A DNA stretch of 64,000 bases, taken from assembly GCF_014205275.1 (NCBI RefSeq), contig NZ_JACHND010000001.1, positions 8,370,001 to 8,434,000 on the forward strand. Direction: 5' to 3'. Positions within the stretch are counted from its first letter, which is position 1. Each line of letters starts with the position of its first letter. The notes under the pieces are model-generated. The model was not told where the DNA came from. It did not search any database and worked only from the letters and a program-made list of their open reading frames with translations. Position numbers and translations under genes: made by a program. Source of the stretch: Sphaerisporangium siamense. GTDB taxonomy: Bacteria > Actinomycetota > Actinomycetes > Streptosporangiales > Streptosporangiaceae. Positions 1 to 9,512 of the stretch are shown in pieces.

Positions 1-1314
1 GTCGGAGACCATCCAGACCAGGCTCGGCCCGAGCGCGTCCGAGCCGTGCAGGTTGGCCACGACCCCGGGATAGTGCATGCGCACGGCGGGATCGCCCGGG
101 ACGGCGCGCCGGGTGATCTTCGACCGCATGGCGAGCTCTTCCAGCACCCCGGCGACGCGGCCGAGGTCGACGTCGGAGGCCCGGCTGCCGACGTCGTTCA
201 CCAGGCTCTGCACCACGATGGCGGACACCAGGAGGCTGTAGTAGTCCGATTCCTTCTCGTCGGTCGTCCTCCAGGGGATGTCCTCCAAAGGCCAGGTGCC
301 GCGGCCGAACATGGCGATCGTGCGCCAGTAGAGGCGGGTCAGGTCCCAGCGGCGCTGGATGTACTGGGCGAGGGTGAGCTGGTCGTCGTTCAGCAGGCCG
401 AGGGTACGGGTGCGCTGGGAGAACAGGTCGGCGATGCCGACGAGGGCGTTCACCGTGAAGTACAGGCGCGGGGCGTCGATGGCGACACCCTTGGGCTGGG
501 GGCCGATGTTGAGCGGGGTCGGGATGTCCGGCGCGTCCTTGACGATGCCCCAGGACCACCCGCACTCGAACAGCAGGTTCTCGTTGTCCAGGTCCACCTG
601 GCTGCCGGAGCCGATGGTGAGGTCGCGCAGGCCCGCGCGGACCGGCTCCAGTTCGCGGCGCAGCTCTTCCAGCGCGCGGCGGGTGGGCGCCTCGGTCTGG
701 TTGGCGGTCCTGAGCAGCGCGCGCCCCGCCGTCGAGTTCGGGTCGAAGGCGTTGACCGTGAAGCTGCGCAGCAGTCCCACCATGGCGGCCGACAGCCGCT
801 TGCTGGCCTCCTTCTCGATCGTCGCGATCTCGGCGAGGATCGCCTCCCTGCGCACGCTCTGCCGGAAGACCTTGAGGAAGCCGAGCGTGCCGAGCATGAG
901 GGTGACGGACATGGAGAACGAGTCCACCACGTCAAGCTGGAGCTGGTCGGGGGTGATCTCGGCGTTCTCGTCCGCGGTGCGGAAGTAGCTTCCCCCGGAG
1001 AAGATCGGCCGGCCGTCCTCGGCGGTGTAGGTGCGGATGTACTCGCCGACCACCTTCAGCAGCAGTTTGGGAATCTCGACGGCGTCCCCGAAATCGGACA
1101 ACGCGGTGAGGACATCGTCCGCGGTCTGATTCGGCGTGTCGAGCCGGAAACCGGGAAGTTCCGCCGCCGGATATACGAAGCACAGCAACTGTTCCGCGTC
1201 GGAAATGGAGTTCGACCCACCGCGCCCGCTCCACGCCCACGTGCCGCCGCGGTACGACGTGCGGGCGGCGGCCTCCCAGAGTTCCAGAAGCTGCTGGCGG
1301 GGCTGCAGTCTCAT
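1..1314 (-). CDS. SCO2524-type actinobacterial protein, 3' end off window
   Basis: An open frame of 438 codons runs from ATG at 1314 to the left edge without a stop, so the C-terminus is missing. The start has GGAGAGG six bases upstream; a GTG two codons earlier (1320) is possible. The N-terminus begins MRLQPRQQLLELWEAAAR, followed by SISDAEQLLCFVYPAAELPG and a DVVDSFSMSVTL segment. From memory this matches the SCO2524 family of actinobacteria, which has no known biochemical role and usually sits with SCO2521-2525 homologues; those genes would lie to the left. No signal peptide or membrane segment is seen. Several small open frames on both strands here are shadows. The family name is from recall and only moderately sure; that this is the coding frame is well supported. 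It is divergent from the gene at 1558 across 243 bp, which holds an AT-rich patch with a TAGAAT hexamer at 1441-1446 that could be a -10 for the rightward gene. Confidence 0.6.
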   Translation of the reverse strand, partial: MRLQPRQQLLELWEAAARTSYRGGTWAWSGRGGSNSISDAEQLLCFVYPAAELPGFRLDTPNQTADDVLTALSDFGDAVEIPKLLLKVVGEYIRTYTAEDGRPIFSGGSYFRTADENAEITPDQLQLDVVDSFSMSVTLMLGTLGFLKVFRQSVRREAILAEIATIEKEASKRLSAAMVGLLRSFTVNAFDPNSTAGRALLRTANQTEAPTRRALEELRRELEPVRAGLRDLTIGSGSQVDLDNENLLFECGWSWGIVKDAPDIPTPLNIGPQPKGVAIDAPRLYFTVNALVGIADLFSQRTRTLGLLNDDQLTLAQYIQRRWDLTRLYWRTIAMFGRGTWPLEDIPWRTTDEKESDYYSLLVSAIVVQSLVNDVGSRASDVDLGRVAGVLEELAMRSKITRRAVPGDPAVRMHYPGVVANLHGSDALGPSLVWMVSD

Positions 1315-1557
1315 GTGCACCCTCTCCGTACTAGAGGCATGTACACGTAGTCGGGTGAAGGTGTGGCACCCCTATCGGCCCACTCTTGAGTTCCGCTTTA
1401 AACTTAGATGAAGACGGAACCACCAAGACCCTTATACCATTAGAATCCAACCTCGTCGCCAGGACCACGAGGAGATTTCGCCCCCCGCACATTTACCTGT
1501 GGCACCGAGAGGTACGACGAAACGGACATTTAGCGCCTAAGGCCGAGAGGCTGAACC

Positions 1558-2694
1558 ATGCCCCAAGAAGCGGCGCCCACGGACGACCGTCCCGCGGCCC
1601 GGCACATGCCCGCAGACGGACGCGCGCTCGGGGGCGACAAGGTCCTGGTCACCGGCTCGGGCGTCGACATGAGGCTCCTGGAGCCGCTCCGGCGGCGTGG
1701 CCTGGAGCCGTGGCGGCCGGACCGGCACCTCTCGGAGCGCGAGCTCGCACGGGAGCTCAGGGGCGTGGTGGCCTATCTGCACGGCGGCGAGGAGCGCGCC
1801 ACCGAGACCGCCCTGAGGAGCGCCGAAGGCACGCTGCGGGTGGTGGCGTTCCTCGGCGTGGGCTACGAGAACTTCGTCGACGTGGCCGCCGCGAACGATC
1901 TCGGCATCGTCGTGACCAACACGCCCGGCGCCGCCACCACCTCGGTCGCCACCTTCGCGATCGGCCAGATCGTCAACGCCAACTGGCGTATCACCCGCCA
2001 CCTGGGCAGCCTGGTGCCCGACTGGGCCGACGGCGAGGAACTGCCGTACGAGCTCGGCGCACGGAAGATCGGCATCGTCGGCCTGGGGTCGATCGGCACG
2101 CGCATCGCGCATATCCTCAAACACGCTTTCGGCGCGAATCTCGCGTATTTCAGCCGCACCAGAAAGCAGCACCTCGAAGCATCTCTGGACATGCCGTATA
2201 AGCCTCTTCACGAGCTGGCGGAGTTCAGCGACATCCTGGTGGTCATGGTGCCGGGCACCGGCAAGACCATCTCGATGATCGATTCATCGGTGATCAGCCG
2301 GCTCGGCCAGGGCTCCGTATTGGTGAACATCGCGCGCCCGGCCATCGTGGACGCGGAGGCCCTGTACAACGGCATGAAAGAAGATCGCATCGCGGTCGCG
2401 GTCTTCGACGGCTTCTACGGCGGCGACTCCGATTTCGGCCTGCGGATTCGCGAGGACTTCCCGGACCGGCTCCTGGTCACCGGCCATATCGCCTCGCACA
2501 CGCGCCAGGCCATGGATCGAATGGTGCGTCAGGCGGTCAAATCCATTGAGAACGTGCTCGATCACGGCGTGGACGAACACGCGGTCGGCACGTTCACGGA
2601 TCCGGAACCGTATGCGGAACCGTATCGGAAAGTCGCGGGCCCGCACCGGCTTACTTCGGACACACCACAAAAGGCGGGGTGCGGCACGCACTAA
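1558..2694 (+). CDS. D-2-hydroxyacid dehydrogenase-like NAD(P) protein with altered catalytic triad
   Basis: The protein has 378 residues and the two-domain fold pattern of the D-isomer-specific 2-hydroxyacid dehydrogenases (reversible 2-ketoacid reduction with NAD(P)H). The nucleotide motif GLGSIG is at residues 175-180. The substrate-binding Arg is R260 in NIARPAIVD and the proton-relay His is H310 in TGHIASHT. The third catalytic residue, the Glu normally in the DVFxxEP motif, is not there: the aligned stretch reads FDGFYGGD (283-290), with Gly at the Glu position and Asp next to it. The first 26 or so residues are polar and extra. The ATG at 1558 has GAGAGG seven bases upstream. It precedes a ThDP enzyme 86 bp downstream on the same strand, so a shared pathway on a 2-oxo or 2-hydroxy acid is possible, but no substrate can be named. 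Confidence 0.75.
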   Translation: MPQEAAPTDDRPAARHMPADGRALGGDKVLVTGSGVDMRLLEPLRRRGLEPWRPDRHLSERELARELRGVVAYLHGGEERATETALRSAEGTLRVVAFLGVGYENFVDVAAANDLGIVVTNTPGAATTSVATFAIGQIVNANWRITRHLGSLVPDWADGEELPYELGARKIGIVGLGSIGTRIAHILKHAFGANLAYFSRTRKQHLEASLDMPYKPLHELAEFSDILVVMVPGTGKTISMIDSSVISRLGQGSVLVNIARPAIVDAEALYNGMKEDRIAVAVFDGFYGGDSDFGLRIREDFPDRLLVTGHIASHTRQAMDRMVRQAVKSIENVLDHGVDEHAVGTFTDPEPYAEPYRKVAGPHRLTSDTPQKAGCGTH

Positions 2695-2780
2695 TATCCG
2701 GAACGGGAAAGGCGTGTGGCGATAACGGGAACGATGCCCGTACCCTACGAGAAATTTTCCCGAGCCCATGGATGTGACGC

Positions 2781-4427
2781 GTGGCGGCTGACGAATCGAT
2801 CCCGACGGCGGGAGGAAAAGGGCTAACGGGAGCGGGGGCGCTCGTCGCCGGGCTCCGGTCGCACGGCGTCGACACGGTGTTCGGGATCCCGGGGCTGCAC
2901 AACCTCGCCGTCTACGCGGAGCTGGACCGCGCGGGGATCCGCTGTGTGACGCCCCGCCACGAGCAGGGCGCCGGGTACGCCGCCGACGGGTACGCGCGGG
3001 TCACCGGCCGGCCCGGGATCGTCCTCACCACGACCGGGCCGGGGGTCACGAACGCGGCCACCGCGCTCGGCGAGGCGTACTCCGACTCCTCGCCCGTGCT
3101 GCTGATCTCGCCGGGCGTCCCCACCGACCATCCGCGCGGCGGGCGCGGGTACCTGCACGAGAGCAAGGACCAGTCGCGGGCCATCGAGGCCCTGTGCGCG
3201 TGGAGCCACCGCGTGACCTCCGTGCGCGAGATCCCGGCGGCCGTGGCCCGCGCGTTCGCGGCGTTCACCGAAGGACGGCCGCGGCCGGTGCACATCGAGA
3301 TCCCCGCCGATCTGCTGGACTCCAGGACCGAGGTGCACGTCGCCCCGCCGTACCGGGTCATGCCGCGCGTGCCGGACCCGGCCGCGCTGCACAGGGCCGC
3401 CGAGCTGCTGAGCCGGGCGCGCCGGCCGGCGTTCGTCCTCGGCGGCGGCACCCACCGGCCCGCCGAGGACCCGAGGCCGCCGGGCGAGCCGATCATGCGG
3501 CTCGCCGAGCGGGTCGGCGCCCGCGTGGTCACCACCGCCAGTGGCAAGGGCGTGGTGCCGGAGAGCCATCCGCTCTGCCTGGGCGCGACCCTGCACCTGG
3601 AGACGGTGCGCCGCTGGCTCGCCACCTGCGACGTCGTGCTCGCCATCGGCACCGAGCTCGGCCCCGCGGACCTGTGGGAGGAACACTTCGCCCTCACCGG
3701 CACGCTGATCCGCGTGGACGTGGACCCCGCCCAGATGTACGGCGACCACGTGGCCGACGTGGCGATCGTGGCCGACGCCGCGCTCGCCGTCCAGGGGCTC
3801 GGCGAGCAGCTCCGTGACGTCGCGGGCCCGGTGCCACGGGAACGGCCGGGGTGCGACTACCGCGCCGAGCTGGAGACGCTGACCGGGCGCTGGATCGAAT
3901 ACCTGCGCGCGCTCGGCCGGGCGCTGCCCGGGGACGCGATCATCGTCGGCGACAACTCGATGGTCGTCTACCACGGCGCCCTGGTCGGCATGGTCATCGA
4001 CCCGCCGGGGCGGTTCCTGTTCCCCGCCGGGTTCGGCACGCTCGGCTTCGCGCTGCCCGCGGGGATCGGTGCGAAGCTCGGACGGCCGGACCGGCCCGTC
4101 GCGGTGCTGGCCGGCGACGGGGCGCTGCAGTTCAGCCTCCAGGAGCTGGCGATGGCCGTGGAGCTGCGCCTGAGCCTGCCCGTGGTCGTCGCGCTGAACG
4201 GGGGGTTCGGCGAGATCAGGGAGGAGATGGTGCGCAAGGGCATGAGCCCGGTGGCCGTCGACCTGCACGGCCCGGACTTCCCCGCGCTCGCCGAGGCGTA
4301 CGGCGCGCACGGCCGCGCGGTGAAGTCGCCCGAGGGGCTGCGCGAGGCCGTGGAGGAGGCCCTGCGGACCCCCGTCCCCACCGTGATCACCTTCACCGAG
4401 CCGTGCGGCGGCGACGGCCCCGCGTGA
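2781..4427 (+). CDS. Thiamine-diphosphate-dependent enzyme (acetolactate synthase / AruI-like)
   Basis: The 548-residue product has the three-domain plan of ThDP decarboxylases and synthases. The N-terminal Pyr domain has the catalytic Glu (E61) in PRHEQGAGYAADGYAR, followed by TGPGVTNAATALGEAYSD. The C-terminal PP domain has the ThDP/Mg motif starting GDGALQ near residue 446 and ending ALNGG about 30 residues later, where many relatives have NN. The RHEQGAGY-ADGYAR wording and the family length resemble 5-guanidino-2-oxopentanoate decarboxylase (AruI) and related proteins more than biosynthetic IlvB, and no ilvN-like small subunit follows. GTG at 2781 is the only usable start, because an in-frame TGA lies at 2775. 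It follows the dehydrogenase-like gene and ends 13 bp from the convergent folD stop. Class is sure, substrate is not. Confidence 0.8.
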   Translation: MAADESIPTAGGKGLTGAGALVAGLRSHGVDTVFGIPGLHNLAVYAELDRAGIRCVTPRHEQGAGYAADGYARVTGRPGIVLTTTGPGVTNAATALGEAYSDSSPVLLISPGVPTDHPRGGRGYLHESKDQSRAIEALCAWSHRVTSVREIPAAVARAFAAFTEGRPRPVHIEIPADLLDSRTEVHVAPPYRVMPRVPDPAALHRAAELLSRARRPAFVLGGGTHRPAEDPRPPGEPIMRLAERVGARVVTTASGKGVVPESHPLCLGATLHLETVRRWLATCDVVLAIGTELGPADLWEEHFALTGTLIRVDVDPAQMYGDHVADVAIVADAALAVQGLGEQLRDVAGPVPRERPGCDYRAELETLTGRWIEYLRALGRALPGDAIIVGDNSMVVYHGALVGMVIDPPGRFLFPAGFGTLGFALPAGIGAKLGRPDRPVAVLAGDGALQFSLQELAMAVELRLSLPVVVALNGGFGEIREEMVRKGMSPVAVDLHGPDFPALAEAYGAHGRAVKSPEGLREAVEEALRTPVPTVITFTEPCGGDGPA

Positions 4428-4440
4428 CCGGGGAGGACGG

Positions 4441-5292
4441 TCAGCGGGCGCGGCGTTCCGCGGACTCGACGACGTTGGTGAGGAGCATCGCGCGGGTCAT
4501 CGGGCCCACGCCCCCGGGGTTCGGCGAGAAGAACCCCGCGACCTCCTTGACCTCCAGGGCCACGTCGCCGGCGAGCTTGCCGTCGAGGCGCGAGACCCCG
4601 ACGTCCAGGACGGCCGCGCCGGGCTTGACCATGTCGCGCGTGATCAGGCCGGGCACCCCGGCGGCGGCCACGACGATGTCGGCCCCGCGCACGTGGGCGG
4701 CGAGGTCCTGCGTGCCGGTGTGGCAGAGGGTGACGGTGGCGTTCTCGGTGCGCCGGGTGAGCAGCAGGCCGAGCGGCCGGCCGACGGTGATGCCGCGGCC
4801 GATGACGGCGACCTCGGCGCCCTTGATCGGCACGCCGTACTCCTGCAGCAGGGCCACGATGCCGCGCGGGGTGCAGGGCAGCGGGGCGTCGACCATGTGG
4901 ACCAGACGGCCCAGGTTCACCGGGTGCAGGCCGTCGGCGTCCTTGGACGGCTCCATGCGCTCGATCAGCGCCTGGGCGTCGAGGTGGCGGGGCAGCGGGA
5001 GCTGGACGATGTAGCCCGTGCAGGCGGGGTCGGCGTTGAGCTCGTCGATCGCGGCCTCGACCTCGGCCTGCGTGGCGGTCTCGGGGAGGTCCTTGCGGAT
5101 CGAGGCGATGCCGACCTCGGCGCAGTCGCGGTGCTTGCCGGCGACGTAGATCTGGCTGCCGGGGTCGTCCCCGACGAGGACCGTGCCGAGACCGGGCGTG
5201 ACACCCTCGGCGGTCAGCCGGGCGACGCGCCGCGCGAGGTCGGACTTGATCTTGGCCGCGGTGGCCTTGCCATCGAGAATCTGCGCGCTCAC
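4441..5292 (-). CDS. folD: Bifunctional methylenetetrahydrofolate dehydrogenase/cyclohydrolase FolD
   Basis: FolD interconverts 5,10-methylene-THF, 5,10-methenyl-THF and 10-formyl-THF in the cytoplasm and supplies the formyl donor used by PurN and PurH, encoded nearby. The 283-residue frame has the family signatures: [14 protein letters not shown] with the catalytic Lys of the YxxxK motif, [13 protein letters not shown], the dinucleotide loop [16 protein letters not shown], and the C-terminal [16 protein letters not shown] start it at GTG 5292, which has GGAAGGA nine bases upstream and gives the normal family length; an in-frame ATG at 5310 and another at 5328 would add extra residues. folD normally follows purH in actinobacteria; here a secreted beta-helix gene on the other strand separates them. 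Confidence 0.95.
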   Translation of the reverse strand: MSAQILDGKATAAKIKSDLARRVARLTAEGVTPGLGTVLVGDDPGSQIYVAGKHRDCAEVGIASIRKDLPETATQAEVEAAIDELNADPACTGYIVQLPLPRHLDAQALIERMEPSKDADGLHPVNLGRLVHMVDAPLPCTPRGIVALLQEYGVPIKGAEVAVIGRGITVGRPLGLLLTRRTENATVTLCHTGTQDLAAHVRGADIVVAAAGVPGLITRDMVKPGAAVLDVGVSRLDGKLAGDVALEVKEVAGFFSPNPGGVGPMTRAMLLTNVVESAERRAR

Positions 5293-5457
5293 AACTCGCC
5301 ATCCTTCCATGCCGCCCGCGCCGGCCACGCGCCGACCGGTCCGGTCGGGCGGAGGGTTCTCCCGGGCCGCTCACCCGCTCGACGGCGGGGAGGATTTCTC
5401 GCGCCCGGCGCCGGTACGGCCCCGCCGCGGGACGGCTCCCCGCGTGGCGGGCGAACC

Positions 5458-5485
5458 ATCATACGTGGCGATCGGCGGATGTGAA
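5458..5485 (-). promoter_or_regulatory. Candidate folD promoter
   Basis: On the minus strand TTCACA (5480-5485) and TATGAT (5458-5463) are separated by 16 bp, close to the housekeeping sigma consensus. This would start a transcript near 5450 and leave a GC-rich leader of roughly 160 nt before folD, with no small reading frame that I would defend. Confidence 0.5.
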
Positions 5486-5778
5486 GGCGTGCGCGACGTC
5501 GCAAACAGGCGGCCGAAGTCTCTCGTCAATCTCAGATCACTTAGTTCATAATAGCCGCGTTGTCCCTCATATCCGGAGGAACTCCTCGTCAGCATAACGA
5601 CACGCTTATCCGATTCGGCTGACCACAATCTTCGTGGCCATAAGCCCGTTACGGCGGATGCGTGTCCATTGAGCGATCTCGCGATTCCTTCGTCCGATCG
5701 ATCGGGGGGGCCGGTTATGGAACGTGCCATCACCGGCTTCCCTTTCGAGGCCCATCAACGGCACAGGAAAGGACAAAA
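5486..5778. other. Intergenic region between folD promoter and beta-helix gene
   Basis: This divergent spacer is visibly richer in A and T than the flanking genes, above all between 5505 and 5660. It should carry the promoter of the rightward beta-helix gene; TATA-like words such as CATAAT occur near 5552, but I cannot fix a -35/-10 pair. The short frames crossing it have no codon bias and I see no gene in it. Confidence 0.5.
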
Positions 5779-7116
5779 GTGCTGCCACACCAGAAGAGGC
5801 GGGCGAGAGATCTCCCTTGGCCTGCAGCGTGGTCGGCGGGGTGGTCGGCGGGGTGGCGCAGAGCGGGTTCGGCCGTCTTCCTGCTCGCCGCGCTGCTCGG
5901 TACGGCACTCGGGCAGATCCCCGCGAGCGCGGCCACCTTGAGCGGGGGCGCCGCCATCGCGCCGCCCGGCCCGGTCGCCGACCCCGCGCCGCCGTTCTCC
6001 CTGTCGGAGATCACCATCACCCCCAGACCGTCCCTCTTCGCCCCTCCGCCGACCGGGTTCGGCTGCGGGAAGCTGCTGCTCGCCAGCGTCACCCTGACCG
6101 AGGACCTCACCTGCGAGGGCGACGGCCCGATCATCGGCGCGGCCAACGTCACGATCAACCTCAACGGGCACACGATCTCCGGGTCGGGCACGGGATACGG
6201 CGTCAGCGTCGGCAACGCCACCACCGGCTACTGGCCGGGCGCCGTCATCCGCAACGGCACGATCGACGGCTTCGCCGTCGCGGTGTACCTGGAGCGCTCG
6301 ACCGGCGCGCGGCTCGTGAACGTGACCAACTCCGGAGGCCGCGTCCAGGCGCTGCTCGGGTCGAGCCTCGCGATCAGCGGCTCGCGGGGCAGGTGCGTCA
6401 TCGAAGGCCTGTACATCCAGGATTCCGCGCTGACCGTCGACCACTGCACGATTCACGGCGACAACGGCCTGAACCGGGGCAACGGATTCTCTTTCACGTC
6501 GAGCCGGTTCACCGGCGGGGGCCTCAGCATCGGCCAGTCGGACAACGGCGTCATCACCCGCAGCGTTCTCGACGACTGGTCCCTGTCCGTCTACGCCGAG
6601 AGCCGCGGCAACAGAATCCACGACAACGTGTTCAAGAACTCCGAGACCGCGCTGTGGCTCGGTGACACGTCGGTGCCGACCGTGGTCGAGAACAATGCGT
6701 TCAGGGACAACTCCGTCGCCATCGAGGGATACAACTTCAGCGGCATCGTGAAGAACAACGAATTCGTCCGCAACGCGACGGCCGGCATCTATCTGCGTAA
6801 CGCCCAGGGAGTGGTGGGCCAGATCTCCGGCAACACCTTCGCGCGAAACGGCCGGGCCCCCAGCGGGCGCACGGACCCGGACGGCAACCCGGTGCGGGGG
6901 GACATCCACATCGGCTGGAAGGACGACCCCAAGCCGATCACCGTGAGCGGCAACACCGGCAAGAGGACCACCGGGTGGTTCATCTGGGCCCCGCACGACT
7001 CCGTGACCGACGGAGGCGGCAACCACGGCGCCCCCTGCGGCCCGCCGCCCTACGAACAGCACACCCCCGGCGGGGGGCCCACGGTCGTCATCGACCCGGC
7101 GGTGACCTGTAGCTGA
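5779..7116 (+). CDS. Secreted right-handed parallel beta-helix protein
   Basis: The start is taken at GTG 5779, with AGGAAAGGA seven bases upstream; the frame is open further up (to 5662) but without signal. The 445-residue product opens with a basic n-region and a hydrophobic core (VFLLAALLGTALG) ending at a probable Sec cleavage site after PASA. Within the n-region a 12-bp tandem duplication encodes WSAGWSAGW. The mature part carries repeated short beta-strand turns with Asn ladders (NNAFRDNSVAIEGYN, NNEFVRNATAGIYLRN, SGNTFARNGR), typical of NosD/pectate-lyase-like right-handed beta-helices; a NGHTISGSGTGYGV turn begins the helix. Such folds are carbohydrate-active or structural; no catalytic Asp/Lys set is clear enough to name a reaction. 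It interrupts the usual purH-folD order. Confidence 0.8.
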   Translation: MLPHQKRRARDLPWPAAWSAGWSAGWRRAGSAVFLLAALLGTALGQIPASAATLSGGAAIAPPGPVADPAPPFSLSEITITPRPSLFAPPPTGFGCGKLLLASVTLTEDLTCEGDGPIIGAANVTINLNGHTISGSGTGYGVSVGNATTGYWPGAVIRNGTIDGFAVAVYLERSTGARLVNVTNSGGRVQALLGSSLAISGSRGRCVIEGLYIQDSALTVDHCTIHGDNGLNRGNGFSFTSSRFTGGGLSIGQSDNGVITRSVLDDWSLSVYAESRGNRIHDNVFKNSETALWLGDTSVPTVVENNAFRDNSVAIEGYNFSGIVKNNEFVRNATAGIYLRNAQGVVGQISGNTFARNGRAPSGRTDPDGNPVRGDIHIGWKDDPKPITVSGNTGKRTTGWFIWAPHDSVTDGGGNHGAPCGPPPYEQHTPGGGPTVVIDPAVTCS

Positions 7117-7189
7117 TCCGGCATCGGCGGCAGGGCACTTCGCCTCCGGGCGTCCTTCCCGGCGCCCGGCGGCGGAACAGGAACGCGTC

Positions 7190-7224
7190 CGGCGGCCGGG
7201 CGCGGCGTGCGCGCCCGGCCGCCG
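7190..7224 (-). terminator. Hairpin terminator downstream of purH
   Basis: A perfect 14-bp inverted repeat (7190-7203 with 7211-7224, 7-nt loop) lies 5 bp beyond the purH stop. It lacks a T-run, as is common in actinobacteria, and could also stop readthrough from the beta-helix gene ending at 7116. Confidence 0.7.
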
Positions 7225-7229
7225 CGTGG

Positions 7230-8774
7230 TCAGTGGAAGAAGTGGCGTGTGCCGGTGAAGTACAAGGTGATGCCGGCCTTGGTGGCGGCCTCGATCACCT
7301 CTTCGTCGCGGATCGACCCGCCCGGCTCGACCACGGCCTTCACCCCGGCGTCGATGAGCACCTGAAGGCCGTCGGGGAACGGGAAGTAGGCGTCCGAGGC
7401 GCCCACCGCGCCCGCGGCCCGCTCCCCCGCCCGGGACACGGCCAGGCGCGCGGAGTCGACCCGGTTGACCTGGCCCATGCCGACCCCGACCGTCGCGCCG
7501 TCCGCGGCGAGCAGGATCGCGTTGGACTTCACCGACCGGCAGGACTTCCACGCGAAGGCCAGGTCGGCCAGCACCTCGGGCGACGCCGGAGCGCCGGCCT
7601 TCAGCTCCCAGGTGGCGGGGTCGTCGCCGGGGGCGTTCACGCGGTCGACCGTCTGGACGAGCAGCCCGCCGTCGACGCGGCGGAACTCGGCGGTGTTGGA
7701 CGGCCCGGACGGGCAGCGCAGCAGCCGGATGTTCTTCTTGGTCGTCAGTACCGCCAGGGCCTCCTGGCTGAACTCGGGAGCGACCACGACCTCGGTGAAG
7801 ATCGGCGCGATCTGCTCGGCGAGCGCGCCGGTGACCTCGCGGTTGACGGCGATCACCCCGCCGTACGCCGACAGCGGGTCACAGTCGTGCGCCTTGCGGT
7901 GCGCCTCGACGACGTCGGCGCCGACGGCCAGCCCGCAGGGGTTGGCGTGCTTGATGACCGCGACGGCCGGCTCGGGGAAGTCCCACACCGCGCGCCAGGC
8001 GGCGTCGGCGTCCAGGTAGTTGTTGTAGGACATCTCCTTGCCGTGCAACTGCTCGGCGTTCGCCAGGCCGTCCTCCGAGCCCGAGTACAGCGCGGCCCCC
8101 TGGTGCGGGTTCTCGCCGTAGCGCAGGACGGCGCGCCGCTGCCAGGCCGCGCCCATGAACGTGGGCCAGCCCTCGTCCTCGGGGGCGTAGACGTCGCCGA
8201 ACCACGAGGCGACGGCGGTGTCGTAGGCGGCGGTGTGGGCGTACGCCCGGGCGGCGAGGCGGCGGCGCTGCGGCTCGGTGAAACCGCCCTCCTCGATCGC
8301 CCGCAGCACGTCGCCGTACCCGCGCGGGTCCACGACGACCGCGACCGTGCCGTGGTTCTTGGCCGCCGCGCGGATCATCGCGGGCCCGCCGATGTCGATC
8401 TGCTCGACGCACTCCTCGGGCGAGGCGCCGGAGGCCACCGTCTGCTGGAACGGGTACAGGTTGACCACGACAAGCTGGAACGGCTCGATCTCCAGCTCTT
8501 CGAGCTGCTTGACGTGAGAGGGGTTGTTCCCGTCGGCCAGCAGGCCGGCGTGAACCCGCGGGTGCAGGGTCTTGACCCGGCCGCCCAGGCACTCGGGGAA
8601 GCCGGTCAGCGACTCGACCGGGGTGACCGGCACGCCGAAGGACGCGATCTTCGAGGCCGTGCCGCCCGTGGACACGATCTCGACGCCGGCGGCGTCCAGC
8701 GCCCGGACCAGCTCCTCCAGCCCGGACTTGTCATATACGGTGATCAGCGCGCGCCGGATGGCGATGCGGGTCAC
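7230..8774 (-). CDS. purH: Bifunctional AICAR transformylase / IMP cyclohydrolase PurH
   Basis: PurH carries out the last two steps of de novo IMP synthesis: formylation of AICAR with 10-formyl-THF, then ring closure. The 514 residues begin with the MGS-like cyclohydrolase domain ([74 protein letters not shown]). They continue with the transformylase domain ([53 protein letters not shown]). The length is normal. GTG 8774 has GGAGG eight bases upstream. It lies 114 bp after purN on the same strand and is probably co-transcribed with it, with FolD providing cofactor. Confidence 0.97.
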   Translation of the reverse strand: MTRIAIRRALITVYDKSGLEELVRALDAAGVEIVSTGGTASKIASFGVPVTPVESLTGFPECLGGRVKTLHPRVHAGLLADGNNPSHVKQLEELEIEPFQLVVVNLYPFQQTVASGASPEECVEQIDIGGPAMIRAAAKNHGTVAVVVDPRGYGDVLRAIEEGGFTEPQRRRLAARAYAHTAAYDTAVASWFGDVYAPEDEGWPTFMGAAWQRRAVLRYGENPHQGAALYSGSEDGLANAEQLHGKEMSYNNYLDADAAWRAVWDFPEPAVAVIKHANPCGLAVGADVVEAHRKAHDCDPLSAYGGVIAVNREVTGALAEQIAPIFTEVVVAPEFSQEALAVLTTKKNIRLLRCPSGPSNTAEFRRVDGGLLVQTVDRVNAPGDDPATWELKAGAPASPEVLADLAFAWKSCRSVKSNAILLAADGATVGVGMGQVNRVDSARLAVSRAGERAAGAVGASDAYFPFPDGLQVLIDAGVKAVVEPGGSIRDEEVIEAATKAGITLYFTGTRHFFH

Positions 8775-8888
8775 TTCGTGCTCCTCCCTGTGTCCGGGCG
8801 GCCCGGCGCACCGGGCGGCCCGGAGGTTGCCACTGGCGGGACGTCACGCGCCGGGGCCTCCCGGGTCGCGCCCCTCCCCGCCCTCCCA

Positions 8889-9512
8889 CTACTGTCCGCC
8901 GTCGCCCGCCGGTACGCCAAGGCGGACGTGACGACCGGTGAGCGTCCAGCCGTGCCTGGCCATGCGGCCGACGACGTCGACGAGCAGGCGGCGCTCGACG
9001 ACCTTGATGCGCTCGTGGAGGGACCGCTCGTCGTCCCCATCCTCCACGGTCACGGGCTCCTGCGCGATCACCGGGCCGGTGTCCACGCCCGCGTCCACCA
9101 GATGCACCGTGCAGCCGGTGACGCGCACCCCGTACGCCAGTGCCTGCGGCACCGCGTGGGCGCCGGGGAACGCGGGCAGCAGGGCCGGGTGGGTGTTGAC
9201 GACGGTGAACGCCCGGAGCACGCGCGGGCCGAGGATCTTCATGAACCCGGCGGACACCACCAGATCGGGCCGGTGCTCGGCGATGCGCGCGCACAGGGCC
9301 TCGTCCCAGTCCTCCCGGGTCGGGTGGTCGGCCACCTTGACTACGAAGGTGGGCAGGCCCGCACGACGCGCGCGGGCCAGGCCCTCGATGTCGTCGCGGT
9401 CGGCGCCGACCGCGACGACGCGGGCGCCATAGCCTTCGTCAGCGGCGGCGTCCATGATGGCCTGTAGGTTGGTCCCTGAACCGGAGACGAGGACCACGAG
9501 CCGAGCCGACAG
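8889..9512 (-). CDS. purN: Phosphoribosylglycinamide formyltransferase PurN
   Basis: PurN transfers a formyl group from 10-formyl-THF to GAR, step three of purine synthesis. Signatures are VVLVSGSGTNLQAIMDA, the catalytic stretch SAGFMKILGP with VNTHPALLPAFPGAHA, and the late loop HLVDAGVDTGPVIAQEPV. The nearest conventional start is GTG 9497, which would begin at VLVSGSG with no Shine-Dalgarno and cut off the first beta-strand. In frame upstream, CTG at 9512 is preceded by AAGGAG with a 7-base gap and gives the family-like N-terminus MSARLVVLVSGSGTN, so I extend to 9512 and treat CTG initiation as likely rather than proven. It is divergent from the small membrane-protein gene at 9596. Confidence 0.9.
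   Translation of the reverse strand: MSARLVVLVSGSGTNLQAIMDAAADEGYGARVVAVGADRDDIEGLARARRAGLPTFVVKVADHPTREDWDEALCARIAEHRPDLVVSAGFMKILGPRVLRAFTVVNTHPALLPAFPGAHAVPQALAYGVRVTGCTVHLVDAGVDTGPVIAQEPVTVEDGDDERSLHERIKVVERRLLVDVVGRMARHGWTLTGRHVRLGVPAGDGGQ

Noticed and set aside
5293-5457. A riboswitch in the long folD leader
   Set aside because: The leader is GC-rich with several possible hairpins but shows no conserved motif of a known folate riboswitch that I can recognise.
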